A stretch of DNA of 61,421 nt from Prevotellaceae bacterium UBA2852 (GCA_002350855.1 DEFM01000034.1:36940-98360); one strand, 5' to 3'; counted from the first letter of the stretch, positions 26,595 to 37,195 are shown. Numbers and translations: made by a program. Notes: generated by a model from the letters alone, not told the origin.

Positions 26595-29063
26595 ATGCAT
26601 TCACTCCGTATAATTGCCCTATTCGCTCTGTACATTATCCTCCCCCTTGGGGGAGTTAGAGGGGGTCTTCTTTCCGCTCAGGAATGGATTCCCATCAATC
26701 GTGAAGCACGTCCCTACACACGATGGTGGTGGTTAGGTTCTGCCGTTGATTCTGTAGGACTTGACTATAATCTCAGAGAGTTTGCACGTGTGGGAATTGG
26801 AGGAGTAGAAATAACACCCATCTACGGAGTGCAAGGCAACGAGAAGAACGACATTGACTTCCTCTCTGTCCGATGGATGCGAATGCTCAACTATACCATT
26901 CAACGCGCCAATGCTCTTAATATCGAAGTCGACATGGCTACAGGTACAGGCTGGCCGTTCGGTGGTCCCAATGTATCGCTTGAAGATGCCGCTTGCAAGG
27001 CAGAGGTCAGCGCAGACAATAAAAGCGTTAGAATTTCTCGCACCAAACAGCGAGTTAAGCGTGCCGCACCTGGAGGCGAAGGCTATGTCATCGACCATTT
27101 CGATGCAGATGCCGTACGCAATTACTTAGCTAATATCGGAGGAGCGTTCATACGTTATCGCACTCTGCCCCCACATACATTCTTCAACGACTCCTATGAA
27201 GTCTATGGAGCAGACTGGACACCAAAGCTTCTGACCGAATTTGCAAAACGTCGCGGCTATAAGCTCGAAGACCACCTGCCTACCTTCCTTTTATCCGATA
27301 GTCTCTGTAGTATGGTCAGCGATTCCATTGCAGACAATCACCATCGTCTCCTTTCCGACTATCGCGAGACTTTGGGTGAACTGCTTCTTCATAACTTTAC
27401 TGAACAATGGACAGAATGGGCACACGAACTTGGTGCTATCACCCGCAATCAGGCACACGGTTCACCTGCCAACCTGATTGACATCTATGCAGCCGTTGAC
27501 ATTCCTGAATGTGAAGGATTCGGTCTCAGCGACTTCGGCATTCGTGGACTCCGCACCGACTCCGGTTTCACAAAGAAGAACGACAGCGACATTTCCATGC
27601 TGAAATACGCTTCATCTGCTGCCCACATCACAGGGAAACCTTTCACATCAAGTGAGACCTTCACTTGGCTTACCGAGCATTTCCGCACAAGTCTGTCACA
27701 GTGTAAACCCGACCTTGACCTGATGTTCATTGCAGGAGTAAACCATGTCGTATTCCATGGTTCATGCTATTCTCCAAAGAACGAGCCATGGCCGGGATGG
27801 CGTTTCTACGCTTCAGTGGATATGACACCCTACAATCCGCAATGGAATGCTATGCCTGCATTCTGCGACTATATCGCACGTTGCCAGTCTTTCCTTCAGT
27901 GGGGAGAACCAGACAACGACTTCCTCGTCTATCTGCCATACTACGACATGATTTACGAACAGCCAGGCAGACTTCTCATGTTCGACATACACAGTATGGC
28001 TAGGAAGGCGCCGAAGTTCATCACAACAATCCAGCAGATTATCAAAGGCGGCTACGATGTGGACTATATCTCTGACCGCTATCTGCTCACAGATGCATAC
28101 CGCAACTACGATGCTATCATTGTGCCAGATGTACGTTTCATGCCTGTAACAACCATCAACCGTCTCTGCACAATTGCAGACCAAGGCACACGTGTAATCT
28201 TCGTAGGTCATTGGCCGGAAACTGTTCCTGGCTATGGACGTCTTGCCAATGAGCAGAAACTCTTCACCGAGGCTTTGGCAAAACTGAAAGAGAAAGCTAT
28301 CCTTGCTGAAAACTACGACAAAGCCCTTGCTGTAGCTGGCGGACGTATAGAACCCATGCGACTTGAGACAGGTCTCTCCTGCATCCGCCGCACCAATCCT
28401 GAAGGCAATCATTATTTCATCTCCAACCTAACTCCAAACAATGTTGACCAATACGTGAAAATCGGTGTGGATTTTACTGATGCAGCCTTCTACAACCCCA
28501 TGACAGGTGCAGTGACACACCCCGATATTTCCGGCGATAGCATACGTCTGCAACTCGCCAGTGGTGAAAGCATCATCCTGCGAACATTAGCCGATGACTC
28601 ATTCGCAGAAACACAGCCCCATCACTACTTCAACTCCGCCCGTCATGAACAGGAACTGAAATTCAAATTACTTACAAAGGAGAAGGAGCGCGATTCCGAC
28701 TTTTACCGCCACTACACCACCCGTTTCACTATTCCCAAATCCGACGAATGTCGATATACACTTGATTTGGGAGATGTACGTGAATCAGCACGTGTGGTCC
28801 TTAATGGGAAGGAAGTCGCTACACTTTTTGCTGTGCCATTCCGTTGCGACATTTCACCGTACCTAAAGAAAGGGAAGAATCGCCTTGATGTCTATGTCAC
28901 CAACCTTCCTGCCAACCGCATTGCGCAGATGGACCGTTACAACATCCCTTGGCGACATTTCAAGGAAATCAATGTAGTTGACCTCAACTACAAGAAAGAA
29001 CACTACAATAATTGGAAGCCCGTTCCGTCAGGACTATGCTCACCAGTAAAACTTATCTATTGA
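26595..29063 (+). CDS. Secreted GH106-like alpha-L-rhamnosidase
   Basis: About 822 residues from the ATG at 26595, which starts a signal peptide (HSLRIIALFALYIILPL); an earlier ATG at 26526 would add a poor N-terminus. TRWWWLGSAVD, GGVEITPIYG and TGTGWPFGGP are hallmark segments of the GH106 / glycosyl-hydrolase alpha-L-rhamnosidase group, and the C-terminal 120 residues form a GH2-type sugar-binding sandwich (YTLDLGDVRESARVVLNGKEV). It would trim rhamnose from the rhamnogalacturonan backbone or side chains. The segment coding PLGGVRGG in the signal region is made of a dispersed repeat (26640-26668). Confidence 0.85.
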   Translation: MHSLRIIALFALYIILPLGGVRGGLLSAQEWIPINREARPYTRWWWLGSAVDSVGLDYNLREFARVGIGGVEITPIYGVQGNEKNDIDFLSVRWMRMLNYTIQRANALNIEVDMATGTGWPFGGPNVSLEDAACKAEVSADNKSVRISRTKQRVKRAAPGGEGYVIDHFDADAVRNYLANIGGAFIRYRTLPPHTFFNDSYEVYGADWTPKLLTEFAKRRGYKLEDHLPTFLLSDSLCSMVSDSIADNHHRLLSDYRETLGELLLHNFTEQWTEWAHELGAITRNQAHGSPANLIDIYAAVDIPECEGFGLSDFGIRGLRTDSGFTKKNDSDISMLKYASSAAHITGKPFTSSETFTWLTEHFRTSLSQCKPDLDLMFIAGVNHVVFHGSCYSPKNEPWPGWRFYASVDMTPYNPQWNAMPAFCDYIARCQSFLQWGEPDNDFLVYLPYYDMIYEQPGRLLMFDIHSMARKAPKFITTIQQIIKGGYDVDYISDRYLLTDAYRNYDAIIVPDVRFMPVTTINRLCTIADQGTRVIFVGHWPETVPGYGRLANEQKLFTEALAKLKEKAILAENYDKALAVAGGRIEPMRLETGLSCIRRTNPEGNHYFISNLTPNNVDQYVKIGVDFTDAAFYNPMTGAVTHPDISGDSIRLQLASGESIILRTLADDSFAETQPHHYFNSARHEQELKFKLLTKEKERDSDFYRHYTTRFTIPKSDECRYTLDLGDVRESARVVLNGKEVATLFAVPFRCDISPYLKKGKNRLDVYVTNLPANRIAQMDRYNIPWRHFKEINVVDLNYKKEHYNNWKPVPSGLCSPVKLIY
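26640..26668. repeat. Dispersed palindromic repeat inside the GH106 signal-peptide region
   Basis: The palindrome CTCCCCCTTGGGGGAG (26640-26655) and the following TTAGAGGGGGTCT match the right half of the intergenic element at 54930-54957 (CTCCCCTGACGGGGAG, then TTAAAGGGGACTT). Here it is translated in frame as the end of the signal peptide. Confidence 0.7.
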
Positions 29064-29094
29064 TTATCTCTCCCCTTCTGATTTACAGATTCTC

Positions 29095-29637
29095 TCACTT
29101 CTTTATTTTATACAAATCAAGGCCCACTTCAGAAACGCCTGGCAAAAGATTGCGGCGCATGGGGTGGGATATCAACAAACGGTAAGTGCGGTTTGGTTCG
29201 GTTTTGAATGTAGGCAGTACCACTCTGTTTTCATAGAAAGGGAATCCTATCCCTGTATGTCTGCCGTCCTTACCATAGAGAGTGTAAGTAAGGCGATAAG
29301 AAGTCTTCTCCTGTGAAGAAAGTGATTTTACCAAAGAAGTTTCTTTGGAGAAAGACTGAATAGTAGCGATAAGATTCAATTTCTTATAAGGGAACGCCAT
29401 CGTAGAGCGTACAACAACCTTACATTTAATGTTTTCTATATCAACCGAATCTGTTTGCAAGTCGAAAGCCAGAGTGTCGCGTGAATCCCAGCCATCAACA
29501 TCAACCGACTGCATTGACATTTGAAACCTTGTCGCGCTGTCATCCTTACTTACGCATGAAAGAACGAGCAGTCCTGTTACGCACAGAACTGCTACATTTA
29601 TCATTCTTACAACCTTACTGCACCAATCACTCTTCAT
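29095..29637 (-). CDS. gldH: Gliding-motility-type lipoprotein GldH
   Basis: 180 residues from the ATG at 29637 (MKSDWCSKVV); the longer frame from 29775 has no signal peptide and lies inside ricT. The N-terminus is a lipoprotein signal ending in LVLSC. The body has the GldH features WDSRDTLAFDLQTD, the FPYKKLNL segment and the closing GVSEVGLDLYKIKK. GldH is required for gliding in Flavobacterium, but it is also present in non-gliding Bacteroidales, where its role is less clear. It overlaps the end of ricT by 11 bases and belongs to the metF-holB-ricT-gldH unit. Confidence 0.8.
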   Translation of the reverse strand: MKSDWCSKVVRMINVAVLCVTGLLVLSCVSKDDSATRFQMSMQSVDVDGWDSRDTLAFDLQTDSVDIENIKCKVVVRSTMAFPYKKLNLIATIQSFSKETSLVKSLSSQEKTSYRLTYTLYGKDGRHTGIGFPFYENRVVLPTFKTEPNRTYRLLISHPMRRNLLPGVSEVGLDLYKIKK

Positions 29638-30736
29638 TTCTGTTCCTCTGCTTGCGCTTGTTGTGTTTCTTCTTCTTTGAACGGTCGAATCGTTCAATGT
29701 TATCTTGATCCAGAAGGTCTGTTGACACAGGCTTGACTTGAGCACCTCCTTCAATAAGCGATTCAGGCTTTTCACCGTTACGGTTCATTGTAATCACCTC
29801 GAAAGCGCGTTTAGCGGAAATAGTCTGCTCATTGGCAATCATGTGCTTGTCGGTGGAATAAGTAATCATATGTGCCAGGATGTCAGCCTTGAAGAAATAG
29901 TATTCATTATCCTGTGTGTACAACACTATCTCACGTGAAGGCAGTTGCTTCAGCGACTCAACATATTGATCCACCTCATAGTTGAGGCAGCACTTGAGTT
30001 TAGCACATTGTCCGGCGAGCTTCTGCGGATTGAGTGAAAGATCCTGGAATCGTGCGGCACTGGTTGACACACTGTTGAAGTTGGTCATCCACGTAGCACA
30101 GCAGAGTTCACGTCCGCATGGACCGATTCCTCCGATTCTTCCTGCTTCCTGGCGTGCACCAATCTGCTTCATTTCGATTCTTACGCGGAAACGTTCTGCA
30201 AGCACCTTGATAAGCTGGCGGAAGTCCACGCGCTGGTCTGCAATATAGTAGAAAATCGCTTTATTGCCGTCACCCTGATATTCCACATCACCAATTTTCA
30301 TATCAAGACCCAGGTCTTTGGCAATCTGACGAGACTCTATCATTGTCTCATGTTCGTGCGCCTTTGCTTCCTTGAATTTATCGATGTCCACCTGACGAGC
30401 CTTGCGGTAGATACGCTTAAGTTCGACATCTGGCTTCAGATTGGCTTTTTTCATCTGCAGCTTCACCAGTCTTCCGGTCATGGTCACAGTTCCTATATCG
30501 TGACCAGGATTAGCCTCAACAGCTACAATATCACCTTTCACCAGTTCCAGTTTGTTGCAATTGATGAAATAACCTTTACGTGGCGGTTTGAACTGAATTT
30601 CCACCACTTCACTGGCATCGGCATTGTCAGGAAGATCTGCAAGCCAGTCGTAGCTATTGAGTTTGTCGATGCTGCGCGGACAGCCTTTTGCACTTAATCC
30701 TCTGCCACCGCAGCATGGTGTATATGTTACTTCCAT
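29627..30736 (-). CDS. ricT: PSP1-domain protein RicT (YaaT)
   Basis: 369 residues. The PSP1 domain is visible through YRKARQVDIDKFKEAKA and the central GGIGPCGRELCCATW and CAKLKCCLNYE motifs, whose cysteines bind an iron-sulfur cluster in the Ric complex. The N-terminus adds a further cluster of cysteines (TPCCGGRG to AKGCPRS), as is usual in Bacteroidetes. In Bacillus, RicT helps RNase Y in mRNA maturation; the role in Bacteroidetes is not established. The C-terminal tail is basic (KKKKHNKRKQRNRN). It is placed between holB and gldH, a conserved order. Confidence 0.88.
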   Translation of the reverse strand: MEVTYTPCCGGRGLSAKGCPRSIDKLNSYDWLADLPDNADASEVVEIQFKPPRKGYFINCNKLELVKGDIVAVEANPGHDIGTVTMTGRLVKLQMKKANLKPDVELKRIYRKARQVDIDKFKEAKAHEHETMIESRQIAKDLGLDMKIGDVEYQGDGNKAIFYYIADQRVDFRQLIKVLAERFRVRIEMKQIGARQEAGRIGGIGPCGRELCCATWMTNFNSVSTSAARFQDLSLNPQKLAGQCAKLKCCLNYEVDQYVESLKQLPSREIVLYTQDNEYYFFKADILAHMITYSTDKHMIANEQTISAKRAFEVITMNRNGEKPESLIEGGAQVKPVSTDLLDQDNIERFDRSKKKKHNKRKQRNRNEE

Positions 30737-30752
30737 ATTTCTTTGTTGTGTA

Positions 30753-31934
30753 TTATCTGTTTTTAATTAGAACTATCATTTTCAGGGCGAAGTCGAAAAA
30801 CACGATCTTCGCATTCACATTCTGTTCAATGTCACGTTGTGCAAGCGAGAGTTCCTGCATAATTCCTATCACATTGCGTTCGTTGATGAAAGGAGCAAAG
30901 CGAACGGCGAACTCAGATTCTTTTTCTTCCATGTAGTTGAGTTCGCTGCGATGGAAATTGTAGATGAAATTCTCGCGAATCATGTGCTGGCAGTACGTCA
31001 GCAAAGCTTTCTGCCTTTCACGCCCAAGCTGCGCCACCTGTTCGCTCCATTGTTTCATTTCCTTAACCTTGCGCGCATAACTAAGTCGCATGAGCGATAC
31101 AAAGAGTTCGAAATACTGGGAATTGTCGCTGTTGCTGGTTATCTCACGCAGAGCCTTGGTCATATTGCCTGTTGAGCTGTGTGCTATCTGCTTTGCCAAG
31201 GCTGGAAGCACGCTGTATTGCTGCACGAGCGCAGTCTCAATCTCAGTTTGACTCAGTGGCGGCAGGTCTATCATCTGCGTTCTTGAGCGTATGGTCTGAA
31301 GCACTTGGTCCGGTTGTTCACTTACAAGGATGAACACAGTTTGTGCAGGTGGCTCCTCAAGCAGCTTAAGCAGTTTGTTCGCACAACTCACGTGCATCTT
31401 TTCCGGCAGCCAGATTATGCACACCTTGTATCCTCCCTGGCTGGACTTGAGCGAAAGCTTACGGCTTATGGCATCGCTCTCTTCAACAAATATCTGCAAC
31501 TGCTGATTCTCAGCTCCTGATGCCTGCATCCATTCTGCATAGCCCATATAGGGAGATGACAACAACAAATCACGCCATTCTTCGATAAAGTCATCGCAGA
31601 CACTCGGTTTACCGCTTCGCTTCTTGAATATAGGGAAGGCGAAATGCAGGTCAGGGTGCTGCAGTTTTTCCGCCATCAAACAATTGGTGCAATGGGTGCA
31701 TACATGGTCAAGAGGTTCCTGTGTCTCCGGTTCATCGCCAAACATGCTCATACCTTGAGGCGGAGGATTCTTTCCAGAGCACAACAGATATTGTGCAAAC
31801 GCAACGGCAAGAGCAAGTCCGCCATTGCCTTCCGGACCACAAAACATCATAGCGTGAGGCACTTTTCCCTGCTTCACGTCACTGATAAGTCTTTGTTTGA
31901 CTCTTTCCTGTCCTATGATGCTATCGAATGTCAT
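30753..31934 (-). CDS. holB: DNA polymerase III delta-prime subunit (HolB-like)
   Basis: 393 residues. It starts MTFDSIIGQERVKQRLI, the typical clamp-loader beginning. The P-loop reads CGPEGNGG, without the Lys of Walker A, as expected for a non-hydrolysing delta-prime subunit. A Zn-knuckle lies in CTHCTNC, the Walker B-like segment is replaced, and the sensor region is RSRTQMIDLPPL. It would help load the sliding clamp at replication forks. It abuts metF directly (31934/31935) and is followed by ricT after 16 bases. Confidence 0.88.
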   Translation of the reverse strand: MTFDSIIGQERVKQRLISDVKQGKVPHAMMFCGPEGNGGLALAVAFAQYLLCSGKNPPPQGMSMFGDEPETQEPLDHVCTHCTNCLMAEKLQHPDLHFAFPIFKKRSGKPSVCDDFIEEWRDLLLSSPYMGYAEWMQASGAENQQLQIFVEESDAISRKLSLKSSQGGYKVCIIWLPEKMHVSCANKLLKLLEEPPAQTVFILVSEQPDQVLQTIRSRTQMIDLPPLSQTEIETALVQQYSVLPALAKQIAHSSTGNMTKALREITSNSDNSQYFELFVSLMRLSYARKVKEMKQWSEQVAQLGRERQKALLTYCQHMIRENFIYNFHRSELNYMEEKESEFAVRFAPFINERNVIGIMQELSLAQRDIEQNVNAKIVFFDFALKMIVLIKNR

Positions 31935-32888
31935 TTAGTAGATTTGTTCAGCTATCTTTCTAACGCTGTCGGTTGCAGACATTGTATAGAAATGTATCGA
32001 CGGTACACCTGCTGCCTTGAGTTCCTTGCACTGAGCTACAGCCCATTCCACTCCGAGTTCCTTCACCAGCTCATCACTGCTGCACAGAGCGGCTTCTGCC
32101 GCCAATTCTTGCGGTATGTCAATGTGGAAAGTCTTTGGAACAACCGTTATCTGCGACATCTTGGTAAGCGGTTTTAGTGCTGGTATGATTGGAATGGTGA
32201 TGCCTTCAGCTTTCGCACGTTCCACAAACTGGAAGTATTTGCTATTGTCGTAGAAAAGCTGAGAGATGGCATAGTCCGCACCAAGAGTCTGCTTCATCTT
32301 AAGAACCTGCAAGTCGAAATCCAGGTTGGGCGCTTCCTCATGCTTCTCCGGATAGCAAGCCACACCGAACGAGAACGGTTCTGGCTTTGTCTTCATCATA
32401 CTTGAGTCGATAAATTCGCCCTTATTGAACCTGTTAACCTGTTCAATGAGTTCTGTGGTATGGCTATAGCCACCTGGTACAGGAGTGAAACGGCTCTCAT
32501 CCTTTGCCTTGTCACCACGGAGCAGAAGCAAATCAGTTATGCCCAGGAACTGCAAATCGAGAAGCATGTATTCCAGTTCTTCTCTTGTAAATCCGCTGCA
32601 CACTACATGAGGAACAACAGTGATGTCGTATTTCTGCATAATCGCAGAAGCCACTGCAATTGTTCCAGGACGGCGGCGTATGGACTTACGCAGGAACGAA
32701 CCGTCGGCTTGTTCTGTGTACACATATTCCGAACGGTGAGTTGTAATGTTTATATATCGTGGTGAAAACTCACGCAACACGTCAATAGTATGGAAAAGGC
32801 TGTCCGTACCAGTTCCCTTCAGAGGAGGGAGAACTTCAAATGAAAAGTCCGTACGGTTCTGTTGCGTAATGAGATCTGATATTTTCAT
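31935..32888 (-). CDS. metF: 5,10-methylenetetrahydrofolate reductase
   Basis: 317 residues from the ATG at 32888 (MKISDLITQQ); the upstream ATG at 32924 lies against the promoter. It reduces 5,10-methylene-THF to 5-methyl-THF for methionine synthesis. Motifs are FSFEVLPPLKG at the N-terminus, PHVVCSGFTREELE, LLLRGDKAKDE, FGVACYPEKHEEAPN and DYAISQLFYDNSKYF, all typical of the MetF barrel. It is the first gene of the minus-strand metF-holB-ricT-gldH unit. Confidence 0.93.
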   Translation of the reverse strand: MKISDLITQQNRTDFSFEVLPPLKGTGTDSLFHTIDVLREFSPRYINITTHRSEYVYTEQADGSFLRKSIRRRPGTIAVASAIMQKYDITVVPHVVCSGFTREELEYMLLDLQFLGITDLLLLRGDKAKDESRFTPVPGGYSHTTELIEQVNRFNKGEFIDSSMMKTKPEPFSFGVACYPEKHEEAPNLDFDLQVLKMKQTLGADYAISQLFYDNSKYFQFVERAKAEGITIPIIPALKPLTKMSQITVVPKTFHIDIPQELAAEAALCSSDELVKELGVEWAVAQCKELKAAGVPSIHFYTMSATDSVRKIAEQIY

Positions 32889-32912
32889 ATTAACAAAAGT
32901 ATATAATCTGCG

Positions 32913-32920
32913 CAAAGTTA
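32913..32920 (-). promoter_or_regulatory. -7 element of the metF promoter
   Basis: On the minus strand it reads TAACTTTG, 24 bases before the metF ATG. No perfect TTTG is seen at the -33 position. Confidence 0.5.
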
Positions 32921-32960
32921 GCAAAAAAAACTATACGTTTAGAACGTTTCCCACTTTTGT

Positions 32961-32991
32961 TTTGCCGTATGGCTGAAAAAGTATAACTTTG
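32961..32991 (+). promoter_or_regulatory. Promoter of the ACT-protein / UPF0210 pair
   Basis: TTTG at 32961-32964 and TAACTTTG at 32984-32991 are separated by 19 bases, a full match to the Bacteroidetes consensus. The ACT gene starts 25 bases downstream. Confidence 0.65.
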
Positions 32992-33016
32992 CACCACAAA
33001 TTCAAACATATAGAAC

Positions 33017-33292
33017 ATGAAACAAAGAGCTATAATTACAGTTGTCGGTAAAGACACTGTGGGTATTATCGCAAAAGTCTGCACATATTTGGCAGATAAC
33101 AATATCAACATCCTTGACATTTCACAGACTATCGTTCAGGAGTTTTTCAACATGATGATGATTGTAGATATGAGTCATACCGAAAAACCGTTCGAACAGA
33201 TTTCAGATGAAATTGCCGCTGTTGGCACCAACACTGGCGTTCAAATCAAATGTCAGCTCGAAGGAATCTTCAACATGATGCATAGAGTCTAA
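33017..33292 (+). CDS. ACT-domain protein (UPF0237 type)
   Basis: 91 residues forming a single ACT domain (AIITVVGKDTVGIIAKVCTY, NNINILDISQTI). Such small ACT proteins are thought to bind amino acids or similar ligands. The adjacent gene is a PFL-like UPF0210 protein, and this pair is kept together in many bacteria, which suggests that the ACT protein regulates it. The ligand is unknown. Confidence 0.9.
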   Translation: MKQRAIITVVGKDTVGIIAKVCTYLADNNINILDISQTIVQEFFNMMMIVDMSHTEKPFEQISDEIAAVGTNTGVQIKCQLEGIFNMMHRV

Positions 33293-33307
33293 ACACTTCA
33301 CGTTTTT

Positions 33308-34681
33308 ATGATAAATCTTGCAGAAGTTATTGAAACCAACAAGATGATAGAGCAAGAGAACCTCGATGTCCGCACTATCACCATGGGAATCAGCCTGCTC
33401 GACTGTGCTGATTCAGACCTTGAATCTTGTTGTGAGAAAATAGAAAAGAAAATCATCGCGCTTGCCAGCACTCTGGTACAAACAGGCGACGACATATCAC
33501 GCCAATTTGCTATTCCTGTAGTCAACAAACGCGTCAGCGTTACTCCTATCTCTATTGTGGGCGGTTCATGCTGTCACACTCCTGAAGACTACGTTCGCAT
33601 CTGTAAGTCACTCGACAAGGCTGCAAAGACGGTTGGAGTGAACTTCCTTGGTGGATTCAGCGCAATCGTCTCCAAAGGTATGACTCATAGCGACGAGCTG
33701 CTTATACGTGCCATTCCAGAAGCTCTTGCAACTACTGAACGGGTATGTTCAAGCGTGGTTGTGGGTGCAACGAAGACTGGCATCAACATGGATGCCGTAA
33801 GACTTATGGGCGACATCATCAAAGAGACTGCCGCTCTCACTGCAGAAAACGATTCCATCGGCTGTGCCAAACTGGTTGTGCTCTGCAATGCTCCCGATGA
33901 CAATCCGTTCATGGCTGGAGCATTCCACGGAGTGAGCGAGGCAGACAGCATCATCAATGTCGGCGTCAGCGGTCCTGGAGTTGTGAAGTACGCTCTTGAG
34001 CAGATGGACAATAAGCACTACGCTTCGTTTGAGACTCTCTGTGAGACCATCAAGCGCACCGCATTCAAAATCACTCGCGTAGGACAGTTGGTTGCACAGG
34101 AAGCAGCCAAGAGATTAGGCGTTCCGTTCGGCATCATCGACCTCTCACTCGCACCCACTCCTGCTATAGGTGACAGTGTGGCTGACATTCTCCACTGTAT
34201 CGGTGTGGAACACGCTGGTGCACCAGGCACAACAGCCGCTCTCGCACTTCTCAACGATCAGGTGAAGAAAGGCGGAGTGATGGCATCAAGCTATGTAGGA
34301 GGATTGAGCGGAGCCTTCATCCCTGTAAGTGAAGACCAGGGAATGATAAATGCTGTGGAAGCAGGAGCATTGACTATAGAAAAGTTGGAAGCTATGACTT
34401 GTGTCTGTTCCGTAGGTCTGGACATGATAGCCATACCGGGCAACACACCTGCAACTACCATCGCAGGTATCATAGCCGACGAAAGCGCCATTGGTATGGT
34501 TAACCAGAAAACCACTGCCGTTCGTATCATTCCTGTTGAAGGCAAGGATGTAGGCGATCAGGTAGAGTTTGGCGGCTTGTTGGGTTATGCTCCCATCATG
34601 CCTGTCAATCGTTTCGACTGTTCACGATTCGTGAACCGTGGCGGACGCATCCCTGCTCCAATCCACTCTTTCAAGAATTAG
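33308..34681 (+). CDS. UPF0210 / PFL-like (DUF711) protein
   Basis: 457 residues. [40 protein letters not shown] and [15 protein letters not shown] are typical of the UPF0210 family, which has a fold like pyruvate formate-lyase but no known reaction. Length is normal (about 450). It is 15 bases downstream of its ACT partner. The stop codon overlaps that of feoB on the other strand by 4 bases (34678-34681), so the two genes meet tail to tail with no terminator space. Confidence 0.9.
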   Translation: MINLAEVIETNKMIEQENLDVRTITMGISLLDCADSDLESCCEKIEKKIIALASTLVQTGDDISRQFAIPVVNKRVSVTPISIVGGSCCHTPEDYVRICKSLDKAAKTVGVNFLGGFSAIVSKGMTHSDELLIRAIPEALATTERVCSSVVVGATKTGINMDAVRLMGDIIKETAALTAENDSIGCAKLVVLCNAPDDNPFMAGAFHGVSEADSIINVGVSGPGVVKYALEQMDNKHYASFETLCETIKRTAFKITRVGQLVAQEAAKRLGVPFGIIDLSLAPTPAIGDSVADILHCIGVEHAGAPGTTAALALLNDQVKKGGVMASSYVGGLSGAFIPVSEDQGMINAVEAGALTIEKLEAMTCVCSVGLDMIAIPGNTPATTIAGIIADESAIGMVNQKTTAVRIIPVEGKDVGDQVEFGGLLGYAPIMPVNRFDCSRFVNRGGRIPAPIHSFKN

Positions 34682-37104
34682 AACAGACTCCCTATCTGAT
34701 AAACAAGAGCAGAAACAACCCATGCCACTACAGTAGTGTAGATGGCTGCAATCGAAGCCCATTTCCATGAATGGGTTTCGTTTTTTATTGCCACAATCGT
34801 AGCTATGCATGGGAAATAAAGAAGTACGAATATCAGATATGAATATGCCGACAGCGGCGTGATTCCGTCAGCTTGCATAAGAGAGTGCATCTCCTCATAT
34901 TTCTCGTTGTCGTCGCTGTAAGAGTCATCATCACCGAAACTGTCGTCGTTGGCATAAAGCACACCAACTGTAGAAGCCACGATTTCCTTGGCACCGACAC
35001 CGGCAATAAGGCTCACGTCAAGCTTCCAGTTGAATCCCTGCGGAGCGAACAAAGGCTCTATGGTACGTCCTGCCATACCGATGTAGGACTGTTCCTTCTG
35101 TTCTTGAGGAGTCAGATTATCATTATGCGGGAAATATCCCAAAGCCCAGACGATGACGCTGGCAACGAGAATGATTCCACCCATTTTCTTCAGATACTCG
35201 CGGCCTTTGTCCCAAGTATGACGCATCAACGCCTTGGATGTAGGGAAACGGTAAGGCGGCAGTTCCATCACAAACGGAGTATCCTCACCCTTGATTACGA
35301 ATCGCGATAATATACGGCTGACGAGAACCGAAATCACTATACCGATGGCATAGAGCGAAATCATCACCATAGAGCGGTACTGTAGAGTAAAGAACGTTCC
35401 GGTTATCATTATGTATATCGGCAGACGGGCACTGCACGACATAAACGGCAGAATCATCATAGTTATCAGTCGCGATCGCCGGCTTTCAATCATACGTGTC
35501 GCCATCACAGCGGGCACATTGCAACCGAAGCCCATAATCAGCGGGATAAACGATTTCCCGTGCAACCCGAGGTGATGCATCAGTTTATCCATGATAAATG
35601 CGGCACGCGCCATATAGCCAGAGTCTTCCATCAATGCGATGAAGAAATATAGTATAAGGATCTGTGGCAGGAATACTATCACCGACCCCACTCCGCCAAT
35701 CACTCCTTCGGTCAGCAGAGAACGCAGCGGTCCTTCATCCATACTGCTGTTCACCCATCTGCCCAGCAGTCCGATGCCGTCTTCAATCCAGTCCATAGGA
35801 TACTGACCTAAGGAGAAGGTCACCTGGAACATCAAGTAGAGCATCAGGAAGAAGAGAGGGAAACCGAGATAGCGGTTCGACATGATATTGTCGATGATGT
35901 TCGTTCTGTGGAATGTGTCTTTCTTGATTCCTGTATTATAGTTTGCTTCCGTCAGCGCACCATGGATAAAACCGTACTTCGCATCCATGATTGCCGATTC
36001 GCTGTCGCTGTCGGTCTCTTCATAAACACGGGCTGCAGCCACGTCACGGGCAGCAAAGATACGTCGCGAATTGTCCTCGGCAACTCTGCGGATGTATTGC
36101 TCCATGTCAGTGTCGTGCTCAAGCAGTTTCAGTGCCACATAACGTGTACTGAACTCACGGCGAATCACAGGATCAGCCTTGATGTACTTCTGAATATGAA
36201 CAATACCGTTTTCTATCTCGTGTCCATAGTTGATGTGAATATGGCGGGAATGAACGTTTTCATCCTCATACACCTCTATCACCGTGCGGAACAAGTCCTC
36301 TACCCCGCGTCCTGACTTGAATGATGTCGGAACCATAGGCACACCCATCAACTGACTCAGAACTCCCAGATCCACACTGTCACCTCTGCGCTCAAACTCA
36401 TCAAACATATTCAACGCACATACCACACGCAGATTCATGTCAACCAGCTGAGTGGTTAAGTAAAGATTACGCTCCAGGTTCGATGCGTCGATTACATTTA
36501 TCACCACGTCTGGCATTTCCTCCGACAGGTGGCGACGCACATACAGTTCCTCAGGACTGTAGCACGACAAAGAATATGTGCCGGGAAGGTCAGTGAGGCG
36601 GAACTTATAGCCAAAATACTCAGCGCTTGCCTCCGTTGAGTCAACAGTCACACCAGAATAGTTGCCCACACGTGCATGGGCACCGCTGGCATAGTTGAAC
36701 AGAGACGTCTTGCCGCAGTTGGGATTGCCAATCAGAGCTACGGAAATAGTCTCTCCAGAATGTAGAGGAGTTGTTTTTCGTCCACCTTTTACGCAGGAAG
36801 CGTCTTCACACTCCTGCACCTTTGATGGTTGCGTCTCAACTTTATCATCATTAGTCACAGTGATGTCACCAGTGCTCTCCTGCGTCTTTTCAACCTCTAT
36901 CAGGGCTGCTTCATCATGACGCAGCGACACTTCATAACCCATCAGCTTATACTTAACAGGATCATGCAAAGGAGCATTCAGCAGCACATCAACTCTTTGG
37001 CCACGGATAAAGCCCATCTCCACAATACGCTTGCGGAAACCACCGTGGCCTTGAACTTTAACTATGATGCCACTCTCACCAGTTTTTAACTCTGAAAGCT
37101 TCAT
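34678..37104 (-). CDS. feoB: Ferrous iron transporter, FeoA-FeoB fusion
   Basis: 808 residues from the ATG at 37104 ([10 protein letters not shown]). Residues 1-70 are a FeoA/SH3-like domain ([25 protein letters not shown]). A charged linker leads to the FeoB G domain with G1 [12 protein letters not shown]3 DLPGTYSL and G4 NMFDE, and then the membrane core with [11 protein letters not shown] and other FeoB signature segments. It imports Fe(II) across the inner membrane. The fused FeoA form is common in Bacteroidetes. The stop overlaps the UPF0210 stop. Confidence 0.95.
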   Translation of the reverse strand: MKLSELKTGESGIIVKVQGHGGFRKRIVEMGFIRGQRVDVLLNAPLHDPVKYKLMGYEVSLRHDEAALIEVEKTQESTGDITVTNDDKVETQPSKVQECEDASCVKGGRKTTPLHSGETISVALIGNPNCGKTSLFNYASGAHARVGNYSGVTVDSTEASAEYFGYKFRLTDLPGTYSLSCYSPEELYVRRHLSEEMPDVVINVIDASNLERNLYLTTQLVDMNLRVVCALNMFDEFERRGDSVDLGVLSQLMGVPMVPTSFKSGRGVEDLFRTVIEVYEDENVHSRHIHINYGHEIENGIVHIQKYIKADPVIRREFSTRYVALKLLEHDTDMEQYIRRVAEDNSRRIFAARDVAAARVYEETDSDSESAIMDAKYGFIHGALTEANYNTGIKKDTFHRTNIIDNIMSNRYLGFPLFFLMLYLMFQVTFSLGQYPMDWIEDGIGLLGRWVNSSMDEGPLRSLLTEGVIGGVGSVIVFLPQILILYFFIALMEDSGYMARAAFIMDKLMHHLGLHGKSFIPLIMGFGCNVPAVMATRMIESRRSRLITMMILPFMSCSARLPIYIMITGTFFTLQYRSMVMISLYAIGIVISVLVSRILSRFVIKGEDTPFVMELPPYRFPTSKALMRHTWDKGREYLKKMGGIILVASVIVWALGYFPHNDNLTPQEQKEQSYIGMAGRTIEPLFAPQGFNWKLDVSLIAGVGAKEIVASTVGVLYANDDSFGDDDSYSDDNEKYEEMHSLMQADGITPLSAYSYLIFVLLYFPCIATIVAIKNETHSWKWASIAAIYTTVVAWVVSALVYQIGSLF

Positions 37105-37127
37105 TTCAAATTTGCACAATATTTACG

Positions 37128-37135
37128 CAAAGGTA
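37128..37135 (-). promoter_or_regulatory. -7 element of the feoB promoter
   Basis: On the minus strand this reads TACCTTTG, 24 bases before the feoB start. It fits TAnnTTTG. No Fur-box was recognised with confidence. Confidence 0.45.
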
Positions 37136-37195
37136 AAACTTTTTTCAATTGTCACGCTGCCTTACAATGCTGAAATAATGCTTACAACAACAAAT

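Noticed and set aside
32889..32924. A SAM or other riboswitch before metF
   Set aside because: The leader between promoter and start codon is only about 20 bases, too short for a riboswitch.
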